From NCBI RefSeq assembly GCF_030698125.1, contig NZ_JAUYNV010000049.1, positions 1 to 42,337 on the forward strand: DNA of 42,337 bases, in the 5' to 3' direction. Position 1 is the first letter of the stretch; each line of letters begins with the position of its first letter. Below the pieces are notes generated by a model that was not told where the DNA came from, did no database searches, and saw only the letters and a list, made by a program, of their open reading frames with translations. The DNA is from Methyloversatilis sp. Lineage in GTDB: Bacteria > Pseudomonadota > Gammaproteobacteria > Burkholderiales > Rhodocyclaceae. Shown one piece after another: positions 1-7,867 of the stretch. The position numbers were made by a program, and so were the translations under genes.

Positions 1-969
1 CACCGCAAGCACCACGCCAAGTGCGAAACCCCCGAAGATCCGCACAGCCCGGTGGTTCTGGGCATCAAGAAAGTGCTGACCGAAGGCGCCGAGCTGTACC
101 GCCTCGAAGCGAAGAACAAGGAAACCATGGCGCGCTACGGCCAGGGTACGCCGGACGACTGGATCGAGCGCAACCTTTACAGCAAGCACTCCGGGCTGGG
201 CATCCGCCTGATGCTGATCACCAACGTGATCCTGTTCGGCCCGCTCGGCCTGACGATCTGGGCCGTGCAGATGGCGTGGATCCCGATCTGGGCGGCTGGC
301 GTCGTGAACGGTCTCGGCCACTACTGGGGCTACCGGAATTACGACTGCACCGACGCGGCGACCAACATTTCGCCGTGGGGCATCCTGATCGGTGGCGAGG
401 AACTGCACAACAATCACCACGCCTTCGCCACGTCGGCCAAGCTGTCGTCGAAGTGGTACGAGTTCGATATCGGCTGGATGTACATCCGCATCCTCGAAAT
501 CATGGGGCTGGCCAAGGCCAAGAAAACCATTCCGCAGCCACGCTTCCAGGCGCGCGACGTGGTGGATACCCAGACGCTCGAAGCCATCATCACGCATCGC
601 TACGACGTGATGACCCGCTATATGAAGTCGCTGCGCTCGATCTACGCCGAAGAGGTTGAAAAGCTGCGTACGTCGCATGTGGCGCTTGCCGACGGCGACC
701 GTTATCAGCGCTTCAAGCGCTGGCTCAGCCGCAGCGAGAACGCGCAGCCGGCAAGCGACGACGCCGAAATGGCCTCCGTCCTGGCACACAGCAGCCGACT
801 GGAAACGGTGCACACGATGCGCCAGGAACTGACTGCGCTGTGGGCGCGTTCCACTGCGTCGAGCGAACAACTGTTGAAGCAGTTGCAGGACTGGTGTGCT
901 CGCGCAGAGTCCAGCGGCATCAAGCAGCTGCAGGACTTTTCGAGGCGCCTGAAGACCTACGCGGTCTGA
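1..969 (+). CDS. Fatty acid desaturase, 5'-truncated by the window edge
   Basis: This is the C-terminal 322 residues of a membrane di-iron acyl-CoA/acyl-lipid desaturase, which puts a double bond into a fatty acyl chain at the inner membrane. The window opens inside the second histidine box (HRKHHA). The third box, EELHNNHHA, lies near bases 397-423, and two hydrophobic segments between them (about 200-300) fit the usual membrane hairpin. The first histidine box is outside the window. The reading frame runs open from base 1 to the TGA at 967-969. The last 120 residues or so are charged and helical, an extension beyond the catalytic core seen in proteobacterial DesA-like proteins. A rho-independent terminator follows directly, so this is the last gene of its transcript. 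The family is clear; the position of the double bond cannot be told. Confidence 0.92.
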   Translation, partial: HRKHHAKCETPEDPHSPVVLGIKKVLTEGAELYRLEAKNKETMARYGQGTPDDWIERNLYSKHSGLGIRLMLITNVILFGPLGLTIWAVQMAWIPIWAAGVVNGLGHYWGYRNYDCTDAATNISPWGILIGGEELHNNHHAFATSAKLSSKWYEFDIGWMYIRILEIMGLAKAKKTIPQPRFQARDVVDTQTLEAIITHRYDVMTRYMKSLRSIYAEEVEKLRTSHVALADGDRYQRFKRWLSRSENAQPASDDAEMASVLAHSSRLETVHTMRQELTALWARSTASSEQLLKQLQDWCARAESSGIKQLQDFSRRLKTYAV

Positions 970-990
970 CGCACTTCCCGCGTGGGGGAA

Positions 991-1024
991 AGCCGGAGGT
1001 GCTTGATTGCACGTCCGGCTTTTT
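991..1024 (+). terminator. Rho-independent terminator after the desaturase
   Basis: AGCCGGA (991-997) pairs with TCCGGCT (1014-1020), and GTGC (999-1002) with GCAC (1009-1012). The loop is TTGATT, and a T run starts at 1020. It sits 22 bases after the desaturase stop codon. Confidence 0.85.
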
Positions 1025-1030
1025 CTTTGT

Positions 1031-1049
1031 GGTACCGCGTTCCGGTACC
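1031..1049. repeat. Perfect 7-bp inverted repeat upstream of the usp gene
   Basis: GGTACCG and CGGTACC flank a 5-base spacer just after the desaturase terminator and about 110 bases before the stress-protein start. It has no T run, so it is not a second terminator. It could be an operator or chance. Confidence 0.4.
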
Positions 1050-1157
1050 CGATCAGCGCGTGCGACGGAACGCAACGGCCCGCAGAGGCCGTGCGTTCAA
1101 ACCGGCCGGATGCCGTGGCGGTAGCCGGTCAAACAATACTCAGAGGAGTCATCCAGG

Positions 1158-1610
1158 ATGTTTCGCCACATACTCGTGCCGGTCGATGGTTCAGACCTTT
1201 CAAAGGCTACGGTGACGCACGCCATCTGCTTTGCCAGAGATGTATCGGGCCACGTCACCTTCCTGTACGTGATGAAGGATTATCCGGTGTCGCTGCTGCA
1301 CAGCGAGGCGGACGTCGAGAGCATCGATCCGATCGCGCCGAACGACTTCACCGACGCGATGCGCACGCACGCCGACCGCATCCTGCAATCGGCCCGGGCC
1401 GAGGCGGAAGCCGCCGGTGTCGCCGTCGACAGCATTGCGGTGACGCAGGACGAGCCGCACAAGGCGATCATCGAGGTCGGTCTGTCGCGCAAGGCCGACG
1501 TGATTTTCATGGGTTCGCACAGCCGGCGCGGGTTGGCCAGCCTGCTGCTGGGCAGCGTCACGCAGAAGGTGCTGTCGAATTCGAAGATACCGGTGCTGGT
1601 CTATCGCTGA
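1158..1610 (+). CDS. Universal stress protein, UspA family
   Basis: This 150-residue cytoplasmic protein consists of one Usp domain, the usual length for the family. The N-terminus FRHILVPVDGS is the first strand and nucleotide-binding loop. The C-terminal part GSHSRRGLASLLLGSVTQ carries the glycine-rich ATP-binding signature, followed by the closing strand IPVLVYR. Such proteins bind ATP and help cells through starvation, oxidative or respiratory stress; the exact role of this one is unknown. The ATG is preceded by GAGGAG about 10 bases upstream, which supports the start. It lies alone between the desaturase terminator and the convergent cco-fix operon. Other Usp genes are often under FNR/Anr control, but I see no such box here. 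Confidence 0.93.
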   Translation: MFRHILVPVDGSDLSKATVTHAICFARDVSGHVTFLYVMKDYPVSLLHSEADVESIDPIAPNDFTDAMRTHADRILQSARAEAEAAGVAVDSIAVTQDEPHKAIIEVGLSRKADVIFMGSHSRRGLASLLLGSVTQKVLSNSKIPVLVYR

Positions 1611-1654
1611 GCGGACCGGTAGCGGGCGGCGACGTCCGCCCCTGCGGCACGCGA

Positions 1655-1939
1655 TCAGCGTGCCGGCAGCTTTTCCGCCAGCCAGGCCGTCAGCAGGCTG
1701 GATGCACCGGCGACCGCCCAGAAACCGAAGAACCCGATCGAATAGGTCGCAACCGGCGAAAAGCCGACCGGCTCGCCGAACAGGTACAGTTCCTGCGGAT
1801 TGATGACGCTGAAGAACACCAGTTCGGCGACCGCGGCGACCAGAAACGAGGGCCAGGACACCAGCGCGAACAATCGCGCTGCGCCCCCCGGCGTACGGTG
1901 GGTATCGTGCGGATCTTCGTCGTTGATCGCTTCAGCCAC
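1655..1939 (-). CDS. Small two-helix membrane protein at the end of the cco-fix operon
   Basis: This 94-residue protein starts at a GTG (1937-1939) that overlaps the fixH stop codon by 8 bases, so translation is probably coupled. After a charged N-terminus (VAEAINDEDPHDTHRT) come two hydrophobic stretches, around LVSWPSFLVAAVAELVFFSV and YSIGFFGFWAVAGASSLLTA, separated by a short loop. The C-terminus is basic. It occupies the place where ccoS or ccoI often follow ccoG/fixH, but it looks like neither: CcoS is shorter, and CcoI is a large copper ATPase. I do not recognise a named family. Its position suggests a role in cbb3 oxidase assembly or stability, which is inference only. The longer in-frame ATG upstream would run deep into fixH and is less likely. 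Confidence 0.7.
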   Translation of the reverse strand: MAEAINDEDPHDTHRTPGGAARLFALVSWPSFLVAAVAELVFFSVINPQELYLFGEPVGFSPVATYSIGFFGFWAVAGASSLLTAWLAEKLPAR

Positions 1940-2447
1940 GGTTTTTCCCCGCGTCGAGCAGCAGCGAATCCTGACGCCGCCAGTCGCGCACATCATCTTC
2001 GATCACCAGCTTCCAGTGCGTCGGTGCCAGATCCTGCACCACACCCGAGTAGAGGCCACCAACGCCGTCGAGCAGCAATTCGCGATCGAGTTCGCTGCGT
2101 GTGGGGTGCGCGAGAAATATCCGCAAGCGACCGGGCAGGTTCGCCGGATCGGTCATCGACAACTGGATGTCGAGTCGCGTTGTTCCGCCACTTCCGCCCT
2201 CACCCTGGGGCAGCGCGGCGATCGCCACCTTTACACCCAGTTCGTCGGCGCGCCGCTCGCGTTCCAGTGTGCGGTTGATCGTCAGGCCCTGCTTGTAATA
2301 GTCGTCGGCGACCAGCGCGGTATTGCCCGTGGCCGCCAGCCAGGTCGTGATGACGCCGGCCACGATCACGGTGACCGGCCCGAGCATCAGCAGCCAGGGC
2401 CAGCGGTGGCGATACCAAGGGAGCTGCAGTGTCGAGTTGTCTGACAT
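1932..2447 (-). CDS. ccoH: FixH/CcoH family cbb3 oxidase assembly protein
   Basis: This 171-residue protein has one N-terminal membrane helix (about residues 13-37, within WPWLLMLGPVTVIVAGVITT) and a periplasmic domain. DDYYKQGLTINRTLERE is the typical FixH signature just after the helix. FixH/CcoH is required for stable assembly of the cbb3 oxidase and may bind its subunits or assist copper delivery. It follows ccoG closely: its ATG at 2445-2447 overlaps the region around the ccoG stop codon (2450-2452), and GAGG lies five bases upstream of that ATG. An alternative GTG two codons earlier is possible but worse placed relative to the Shine-Dalgarno sequence. The 3' end overlaps the next small gene. 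Confidence 0.92.
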   Translation of the reverse strand: MSDNSTLQLPWYRHRWPWLLMLGPVTVIVAGVITTWLAATGNTALVADDYYKQGLTINRTLERERRADELGVKVAIAALPQGEGGSGGTTRLDIQLSMTDPANLPGRLRIFLAHPTRSELDRELLLDGVGGLYSGVVQDLAPTHWKLVIEDDVRDWRRQDSLLLDAGKNRG

Positions 2448-2449
2448 GG

Positions 2450-3898
2450 TCACCTCGGTTGCAGGAAGGACGACTTCTCATGCACCCGGACATCCGGTGC
2501 ATCGACCGCCTGCAGATTGAAATATACGGTATGCGAGCCCGGCGCCAGCGACTCGGCGTCGACCTGCACGCGCAGACCCACATCGCGCGATCCGGCCGCC
2601 TCGACTTCGATCTCGCGCAGTCCGGGAATGGTAGCGCCCGGAAGGCCTTCGACCTCAAGCACGAAACGGCGCGCCGATTCCGACGTGTTCATCACCCGCA
2701 ACTGGTACACGTTCTCGATCTTGCCGCCTTCGACTTCGCGCGCCAGGGACGCACGGTCGCGCATCACGTTCATCTTGACCGGTGTGCGGGTCAGCAGCGC
2801 CCAGGCGAAGCCGGACACGATGAACAGCAGCAGGCTGGTGTACAGGATGACGCGTGGACGAAGGATATGTGCAAGCACCTCCCTCCAGCCTTCATGTGCC
2901 GGCTTGCCGGCGAGCTGGGCGCGCTCGGTCGAGTAGGCGATGAGTCCGCGCGGGCGTCCGACCTTGTCCATCACCTGATCACAGGCATCGATGCACAGCG
3001 CACAGCCGATGCACTCGTATTGCAGACCATTGCGGATGTCGATGCCGGTCGGACAGACCTGCACGCACCAGTCGCAGTCGACGCAGTCGCCGACCGGCTG
3101 GCCTTCCTTCGCCTTCTTCTTGTTTCCGCGCGGCTCGCCCCGGTTGGCGTCATAGCTGACGATCAGCGTGTCCGGATCGAACATGACGCCCTGGAAGCGC
3201 GCGTACGGACACATGTACTTGCAGACCTGCTCGCGCATGTGGCCCGCGAACAGATAGGTGAAGGCGGCGTAGAACAGCATCCAGAAGCCTTCCCACGGGC
3301 CCAGTCCGAAGCTGCCGACTTCGGCCGCCAGTTCCTGGATCGGCGAGAAGAAGCCAACGAAGGTGAAGCCGGTCCACAGCGCCAGCGCAGCCCAGATGCC
3401 ATGCTTGGCAAGCCGGCGGCCGAATTTCGACAGGCTCATCGACGCGGCGTCCAGCTTCATCCGCGCCGACCGGTCGCCTTCGACGTGACGCTCTATCCAC
3501 ATGAAAATTTCGGTGTAAACCGACTGTGGACAGGCGTAGCCGCACCACACGCGACCCGCCACCGCGGTGACCAGGAACAGCCCGAGCGCGCTGATGATCA
3601 GCAGCAGCGTCAGGTACACCACGTCCTGCGGCCACAGCACCAGCCCGAAGATGTAGAACTTGCGTTCCACCAGATCGAACAGCACCGCCTGGCGACCGTT
3701 CCACGGCAGCCAGGGCAGGCCGTAGAACACCAGCTGGGTGATCCACACCATGGCCCAGCGCAGCGAGTTGAAGCGCCCCTTGATGCTGCGCGGCTGAATC
3801 TTCTTCCGCGCCGCGTACAGATCGGATTCGTCAGCCGGCACTTCGGTGATCGGAATCACCCGTGCCGGCCGACCCGCGGTCGAAGGTCGCGGTTCCAT
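2450..3898 (-). CDS. ccoG: CcoG/FixG/RdxA polyferredoxin, cbb3 oxidase accessory protein
   Basis: This 482-residue inner-membrane Fe-S protein has several membrane helices in its first half and a dicluster ferredoxin region, CVDCDWCVQVCPTG followed by CIGCALCIDACDQ, around residues 250-300. The NapH-like CGYACPQSVYTE motif lies before it. A final helix is followed by a periplasmic Ig-like FixG C-terminal domain. CcoG is known to reduce copper for delivery to the oxidase. The start chosen is the ATG at 3896-3898 (MEPRPSTAGR), which overlaps the ccoP stop codon as TGATG. A longer version with 20 more residues would read back into ccoP. The downstream neighbour is fixH. All cluster cysteines are present. 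Confidence 0.95.
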   Translation of the reverse strand: MEPRPSTAGRPARVIPITEVPADESDLYAARKKIQPRSIKGRFNSLRWAMVWITQLVFYGLPWLPWNGRQAVLFDLVERKFYIFGLVLWPQDVVYLTLLLIISALGLFLVTAVAGRVWCGYACPQSVYTEIFMWIERHVEGDRSARMKLDAASMSLSKFGRRLAKHGIWAALALWTGFTFVGFFSPIQELAAEVGSFGLGPWEGFWMLFYAAFTYLFAGHMREQVCKYMCPYARFQGVMFDPDTLIVSYDANRGEPRGNKKKAKEGQPVGDCVDCDWCVQVCPTGIDIRNGLQYECIGCALCIDACDQVMDKVGRPRGLIAYSTERAQLAGKPAHEGWREVLAHILRPRVILYTSLLLFIVSGFAWALLTRTPVKMNVMRDRASLAREVEGGKIENVYQLRVMNTSESARRFVLEVEGLPGATIPGLREIEVEAAGSRDVGLRVQVDAESLAPGSHTVYFNLQAVDAPDVRVHEKSSFLQPR

Positions 3899-4833
3899 CA
3901 CTGTGTCGTGCTGCTGTCTGCCGACGCGGCCTTGGTGGTGTTGTTGGACAAGCCCCACACATAGGCAGTCAGCAGATGGATCTTGTGCTCGCCGAGCAAT
4001 TCACCGTGCGCCGGCATGTGGCCATTGCGACCCCGTGCGACGCTCTGTGCAACGATCGCTTCGGTGCTGCCGTATAGCCACACGCCGTCGGTCAGGTTGG
4101 GCGCACCCATGGCCTGATTGCCGCGACCTTCCGCGCCGTGGCATGCCGCACAGTTGGCAGCAAACACCGGTTTGCCGCGCTGCACCCGCAGGTTGTCGGC
4201 AGTCAGGCCCGACAGTGAGCGCACGTAATGCACCACGTCACGCTGCGCTTCCGAATCGAGCACGGCGGAGAACGCCGGCATCATGGCGTTGCGGCCATTG
4301 ACCAGCGTTTCCTTGATGGCTTCCGGATCGCCGCCATACAGCCAGTCGCTGTCGACCAGGTTCGGAAAGCCGCGCGAGCCGCGCGCGTCGGTGCCGTGAC
4401 ACTGCGCACAGTTGTTCAGGTACAGGCGCTCGCCCATGGCGCGCGCCTCCGGATCGGCGGCAACCTGCATGGCGTCCATCTTCGAATAGCGCTCGAACAG
4501 CGGCGCCACCTTTGCGTCGGCCACGCTCACTTCGCGCTCGTAGGCATTGACCGAGGTCCATCCCAGCTTGCCGCCGAAACGGCCCAGGCCCGGGTAGGCG
4601 ATCAGATAGACGATGGCGAAGACGATGGTGATCCAGAACAGCCACACCCACCAGCGCGGCAGCGGGTTGTTCCACTCGGCCAGTGTTTCGTCCCACTGGT
4701 GACCATGCAACTCGACCGTACCGGTCGGCCGCGCACCACGATTGGACAGGATGATGAAGGCACAGAACACCAGGCTGGCGATGACGAGCACCACCACATA
4801 GACGTTCCAGAAATCGCTGATGAAGTCGCTCAC
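3898..4833 (-). CDS. ccoP: Cytochrome c oxidase cbb3-type subunit III, CcoP
   Basis: This 311-residue diheme cytochrome c passes electrons to CcoO/CcoN. It has two N-terminal membrane helices (about 8-30 and 60-80) joined by the conserved segment HQWDETLAEWNNPLPRWW, then two cytochrome c domains with CAQCH (142-146) and CAACH (228-232). Axial methionines are offered by RNAMMPAF and NGHMPAHG. The start is a GTG (4831-4833) overlapping the ccoQ stop codon as GTGA, which implies translational coupling. The 3' end overlaps ccoG. Length and domain order match typical proteobacterial CcoP. Confidence 0.96.
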   Translation of the reverse strand: MSDFISDFWNVYVVVLVIASLVFCAFIILSNRGARPTGTVELHGHQWDETLAEWNNPLPRWWVWLFWITIVFAIVYLIAYPGLGRFGGKLGWTSVNAYEREVSVADAKVAPLFERYSKMDAMQVAADPEARAMGERLYLNNCAQCHGTDARGSRGFPNLVDSDWLYGGDPEAIKETLVNGRNAMMPAFSAVLDSEAQRDVVHYVRSLSGLTADNLRVQRGKPVFAANCAACHGAEGRGNQAMGAPNLTDGVWLYGSTEAIVAQSVARGRNGHMPAHGELLGEHKIHLLTAYVWGLSNNTTKAASADSSTTQ

Positions 4834-5006
4834 TTTGTTTCTCCGCTATCCAGGTGCACGCGGTCGTCGTCGGCGAAGGGCAGCATCGCCGCCTCTTGGT
4901 GGGCGCGTTGTGCGCCCGGCCGCCAGGCCATGATGACGATGACGATGAAGCAGGCAAATCCGGCAACCGTCACGGCCGCCCGCAGGGTGTTGATGTCGTA
5001 GTCCAT
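4830..5006 (-). CDS. ccoQ: cbb3 oxidase small subunit CcoQ
   Basis: This 58-residue protein has one membrane helix (about residues 11-27, FACFIVIVIMAW) and a polar C-terminal tail. It lies between ccoO and ccoP, as in the canonical ccoNOQP operon. CcoQ stabilises the interaction of CcoP with the core complex. The ATG at 5004-5006 (MDYDINTLRAAVT) has AAGGA about eight bases upstream and lies 11 bases after ccoO. Sequence conservation in this family is low, so the call rests mainly on size, topology and position. Confidence 0.9.
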   Translation of the reverse strand: MDYDINTLRAAVTVAGFACFIVIVIMAWRPGAQRAHQEAAMLPFADDDRVHLDSGETK

Positions 5007-5017
5007 GATGGAATCCT

Positions 5018-5632
5018 TCAGTTGACGCGCTTGATCGCGGTACCCAGACCCTGCAGGTAGGCAATCAGCGCCTCCATTTCGGTCTTGCCCTTCAGCGATT
5101 CGGCTGCACCCGCCATCTGTTCTTCGGTGTAAGGCACACCGACGCGGGTGAGCGCACGCATGTGCTGCTCGATGGTCGATGCCTTGACCGGACGCTCGAG
5201 GAAGGCGAAGGCGGGCATGTTCGACTCGGGCACCACGTCGCGCGGGTTGATCAGGTGTACGCGGTGCCATTCGTCGGAGTAGCGGCCGCCGACGCGTGCC
5301 AGATCCGGGCCGGTGCGCTTGGAGCCCCACTGGAACGGACGGTCATAGACGAATTCGCCGGCCACCGAGTAGTGACCATAGCGTTCGGTCTCGGCGCGGA
5401 ACGGGCGGATCATCTGCGAGTGGCAGTTGTAGCAACCTTCCCGCACGTAGATGTCGCGGCCGGCCAGTTGCAGCGGCTCATAGGGCTTGACGCCCTCGAC
5501 CGGTTCGGTCGTCGAGTGCTGGAAGAACAGCGGCACGATTTCGACCAGACCGCCGACGGCGATCACCAGCACGGTGAGTATCGCCATCAGGCCAACGTTG
5601 CGTTCAATCAGTTCGTGTTTGGATGCAGCCAT
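5018..5632 (-). CDS. ccoO: Cytochrome c oxidase cbb3-type subunit II, CcoO
   Basis: This 204-residue membrane-anchored monoheme cytochrome c has an N-terminal helix at about residues 14-36, a heme site CYNCH at 67-71 and the highly conserved segment [19 protein letters not shown]. The likely axial methionine lies in [11 protein letters not shown]. It accepts electrons from CcoP and passes them to the CcoN active site. It starts 16 bases after the ccoN stop codon with GGAG in front of the ATG. Length and motifs are those of intact CcoO. Confidence 0.97.
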   Translation of the reverse strand: MAASKHELIERNVGLMAILTVLVIAVGGLVEIVPLFFQHSTTEPVEGVKPYEPLQLAGRDIYVREGCYNCHSQMIRPFRAETERYGHYSVAGEFVYDRPFQWGSKRTGPDLARVGGRYSDEWHRVHLINPRDVVPESNMPAFAFLERPVKASTIEQHMRALTRVGVPYTEEQMAGAAESLKGKTEMEALIAYLQGLGTAIKRVN

Positions 5633-5648
5633 GATGATTCTCCGGTAA

Positions 5649-7091
5649 TCAGGCGTGCGCGGCAGCAGGCGCTATGACGGGGGCGTTGTAGGGCTTCTGG
5701 CCGGCGATGGTTTTCCACACGTTCCAGGCCATGACGAACATGCCCGCGAGGAAGAGTGCGCCGCCAAGGAAGCGGATGAACCAGAACGGATAGGTCGCCT
5801 TCACGCTTTCGACAAAGGTGTAGGTGAGCGTGCCGTCGTCGTTGATCGCGCGCCACATCAGGCCCTGCATGACACCGGCGATCCACATGGCGGCGATGTA
5901 GAGAACCACGCCGAGGGTCGACATCCAGAAGTGGATGCTGATGGCGGGCACCGAGTACATCTTTTCCTGGCCGAACAGGCGCGGGATCAGGTAGTAGATC
6001 GAGCCGATCGAAATCATCGCAACCCAGCCCAGCGCGCCCGAATGCACGTGGCCGATGGTCCAGTCCGTGTAGTGCGACAGCGCATTGACCGTCTTGATCG
6101 ACATCATCGGACCTTCGAAGGTCGACATGCCGTAGAAGGACAGCGAGGTGATCAGGAACTTCAGGATCGGATCGGTGCGCAGTTTGTGCCAGGCACCCGA
6201 CAGCGTCATGATGCCGTTGATCATGCCGCCCCAGCTCGGTGCCAGCAGGATCAGCGAAAACACCATGCCGAGCGACTGCGTCCAGTCGGGCAGCGCGGTG
6301 TAGTGCAGATGGTGCGGGCCCGCCCACATGTAGGTGAAGATCAGCGCCCAGAAGTGCACCACCGACAGGCGGTAGGAATACACCGGGCGCTCGGCCTGCT
6401 TGGGCACGAAGTAATACATCATGCCGAGGAAGCCGGCGGTCAGGAAAAAGCCGACCGCGTTGTGACCGTACCACCACTGGATCATTGCGTCCTGCACGCC
6501 GGCATAGGCCGAGTAGGACTTCATGAAGTCGGCAGGGATGGCTGCGCTATTGACCAGGTGCAACATCGCCACCGCGAGGATGAAGGCGCCGTAGAACCAG
6601 TTCGCGACATAGATGTGCGGCGTCTTTCGCTTCACGATGGTGCCGAAGAACACGATGGCGTAGGACACCCACACCAGCGTGATCAGGATGTCGATCGGCC
6701 ATTCGAGCTCGGCGTACTCCTTGCCCTGCGTGTAGCCGAGCGGCAAGGTGATGGCCGCCAGCACGATGACCGTCTGCCAGCCCCAGAACACGAAACCGGC
6801 CAGCCAGGGCGCAAACAGCCTGGTGTGGCAGGTGCGTTGCACGACGAAGAACGACGTCGCCATCAACGCACAGCCGCCGAAGGCGAAAATCACCGCGTTC
6901 GTGTGCAGGGGCCGCAGGCGCCCGAAGTGAAACCACTCACCGAAGTTCAGTTCAGGCCATACCAGCTGGGCGGCGATGATCACGCCGACCAGCATGCCCA
7001 CGATGCCCCAGACCACGGTCATCAGCGAGAACTGCCGCACCACCCGGTAGTCGTAAGTCTCGCCGACCCCACCCATTGCCGCTGTTTTCAT
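5649..7091 (-). CDS. ccoN: Cytochrome c oxidase cbb3-type subunit I, CcoN
   Basis: This 480-residue integral membrane protein is the catalytic subunit that reduces oxygen to water and pumps protons with very high oxygen affinity. About twelve helices are visible. Metal ligands are present: the first histidine in [10 protein letters not shown], the CuB region WYGHNAVGF and AGPHHLHY, and the heme ligands in [11 protein letters not shown]. The start [16 protein letters not shown] is the usual CcoN beginning, with GGAG about 11 bases upstream. It is the first gene of a minus-strand operon ccoNOQP-ccoG-fixH. An FNR-type box lies 100 bases upstream, so induction at low oxygen is likely. Confidence 0.97.
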   Translation of the reverse strand: MKTAAMGGVGETYDYRVVRQFSLMTVVWGIVGMLVGVIIAAQLVWPELNFGEWFHFGRLRPLHTNAVIFAFGGCALMATSFFVVQRTCHTRLFAPWLAGFVFWGWQTVIVLAAITLPLGYTQGKEYAELEWPIDILITLVWVSYAIVFFGTIVKRKTPHIYVANWFYGAFILAVAMLHLVNSAAIPADFMKSYSAYAGVQDAMIQWWYGHNAVGFFLTAGFLGMMYYFVPKQAERPVYSYRLSVVHFWALIFTYMWAGPHHLHYTALPDWTQSLGMVFSLILLAPSWGGMINGIMTLSGAWHKLRTDPILKFLITSLSFYGMSTFEGPMMSIKTVNALSHYTDWTIGHVHSGALGWVAMISIGSIYYLIPRLFGQEKMYSVPAISIHFWMSTLGVVLYIAAMWIAGVMQGLMWRAINDDGTLTYTFVESVKATYPFWFIRFLGGALFLAGMFVMAWNVWKTIAGQKPYNAPVIAPAAAHA

Positions 7092-7190
7092 TTTTGACTA
7101 CTCCACATTGAAATTCCGCTTCGCGCCCGCCGGCCCGCACGAACCCGCATGATCCGGAACGAAGGGTATGTGCAGGGGCCCGCGACGATC

Positions 7191-7204
7191 TTGACCCACG
7201 TCAA
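7191..7204 (-). promoter_or_regulatory. FNR/Anr box upstream of ccoN
   Basis: TTGAC-CCAC-GTCAA is a perfect 5-bp dyad that matches the FNR/Anr pattern TTGAY-N4-RTCAA. It is centred 106 bases upstream of the ccoN ATG. If it acts from the usual -41.5 position, transcription would begin near 7156. This is the standard way cbb3 operons are switched on at low oxygen. Confidence 0.75.
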
Positions 7205-7389
7205 GCGCCGCCGCTTTGGCCGCAGTGCACCAAATTGGCGCAGATCGCCTGCCATGGCGCAACCGGGGTCATCCCTGAGCCCACGAACCGTCCGGCCTGG
7301 ACGCAGGGCGCGACGCCCGACTTCCCTGCTGCATTACCCGCCTGCATTACGATTCCATTCGTTTCCCGGATTGAAATTCGCTGAATCGA

Positions 7390-7419
7390 TTTACCTTGAT
7401 TGTCGAATCGGTCTATCAT
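7390..7419 (+). promoter_or_regulatory. Likely sigma-70 promoter of hns
   Basis: TTTACC (7390-7395) and TATCAT (7414-7419) are separated by 18 bases and match four and five of six consensus positions. Start would be near 7426, 24 bases before the hns ATG. The surrounding 60 bases are AT-rich for this genome, as expected for a site that H-NS could bind to control itself. The rest of the 358-base gap between ccoN and hns holds only the FNR box. Confidence 0.5.
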
Positions 7420-7449
7420 CCAATTTCATTACTCAATGGAGAAGTATCG

Positions 7450-7782
7450 ATGTCCGGTCAAAGTTACGACGAATTGATGGCAAGAATCTCGGATCTTCAA
7501 CAGCAGGCCGAGGTGGTGCGTCGGGCTGAACTCGAATCGGTTATTGCCGACGTCAGGGCAAAGATCAAGAAATACAATCTGTCAGCCGCCGACGTCGGTT
7601 TGTCCGGTTCTTCGGCGAAACGTGCCGCACGCCCGACTGCCGGCGCAAAGGTGAAGATTGCTCCGGGCAAGTACCGTAATCCGGAAAACGGTGAAATCAA
7701 GGAAGTCGGCGCGGCCGGCCGCAAGCCGGGCTGGCTCGCCAGCATGACGGCCGACCAGTTGAACGCCGCGCGCGTGAATTGA
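7450..7782 (+). CDS. hns: H-NS family nucleoid protein
   Basis: This 110-residue protein has a coiled-coil oligomerisation part at about residues 5-45 (DELMARISDLQQQAEVVRRA) and a C-terminal DNA-binding domain with YRNPENGEIKEVG followed by GRKPGWLASM. These match the H-NS core, in which a GRxPxWL-type loop enters AT-rich minor grooves. H-NS proteins silence AT-rich, often horizontally acquired DNA and shape the nucleoid. The start ATG at 7450 has GGAGAAG about seven bases upstream. An upstream in-frame extension from about 7396 runs into the promoter and lacks family similarity. A three-copy 8-base repeat begins at the stop codon, and a shared terminator follows. Confidence 0.93.
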   Translation: MSGQSYDELMARISDLQQQAEVVRRAELESVIADVRAKIKKYNLSAADVGLSGSSAKRAARPTAGAKVKIAPGKYRNPENGEIKEVGAAGRKPGWLASMTADQLNAARVN

Positions 7783-7804
7783 ACGGTTGAACGGTTGAAC
7801 GGTT
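7781..7804 (+). repeat. Three tandem copies of GAACGGTT after the hns stop
   Basis: The octamer GAACGGTT occurs three times without a gap. The first copy starts with the last two bases of the hns stop codon. Such a short array can gain or lose copies by slippage without altering the protein. Confidence 0.85.
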
Positions 7805-7820
7805 GCATGTAAGACAAATG

Positions 7821-7846
7821 AAAAAGGCACCGAGAGGTGCCTTTTT
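7821..7846. terminator. Bidirectional terminator between hns and fadD
   Basis: AAAAAGGCACC and GGTGCCTTTTT form an almost perfect hairpin with a four-base loop and T runs on both strands. It lies between the convergent hns (ends 7782) and fadD (ends 7868) and can serve both. Confidence 0.93.
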
Positions 7847-7867
7847 CATTCGAGCGTGCCCATGTGT

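Noticed and set aside
1624-1641. Hairpin GGGCGG...CCGCCC after the usp gene as a terminator
   Set aside because: Both arms are GC-only with a six-base loop but there is no T run on either strand; it may slow polymerase but is not a convincing intrinsic terminator.
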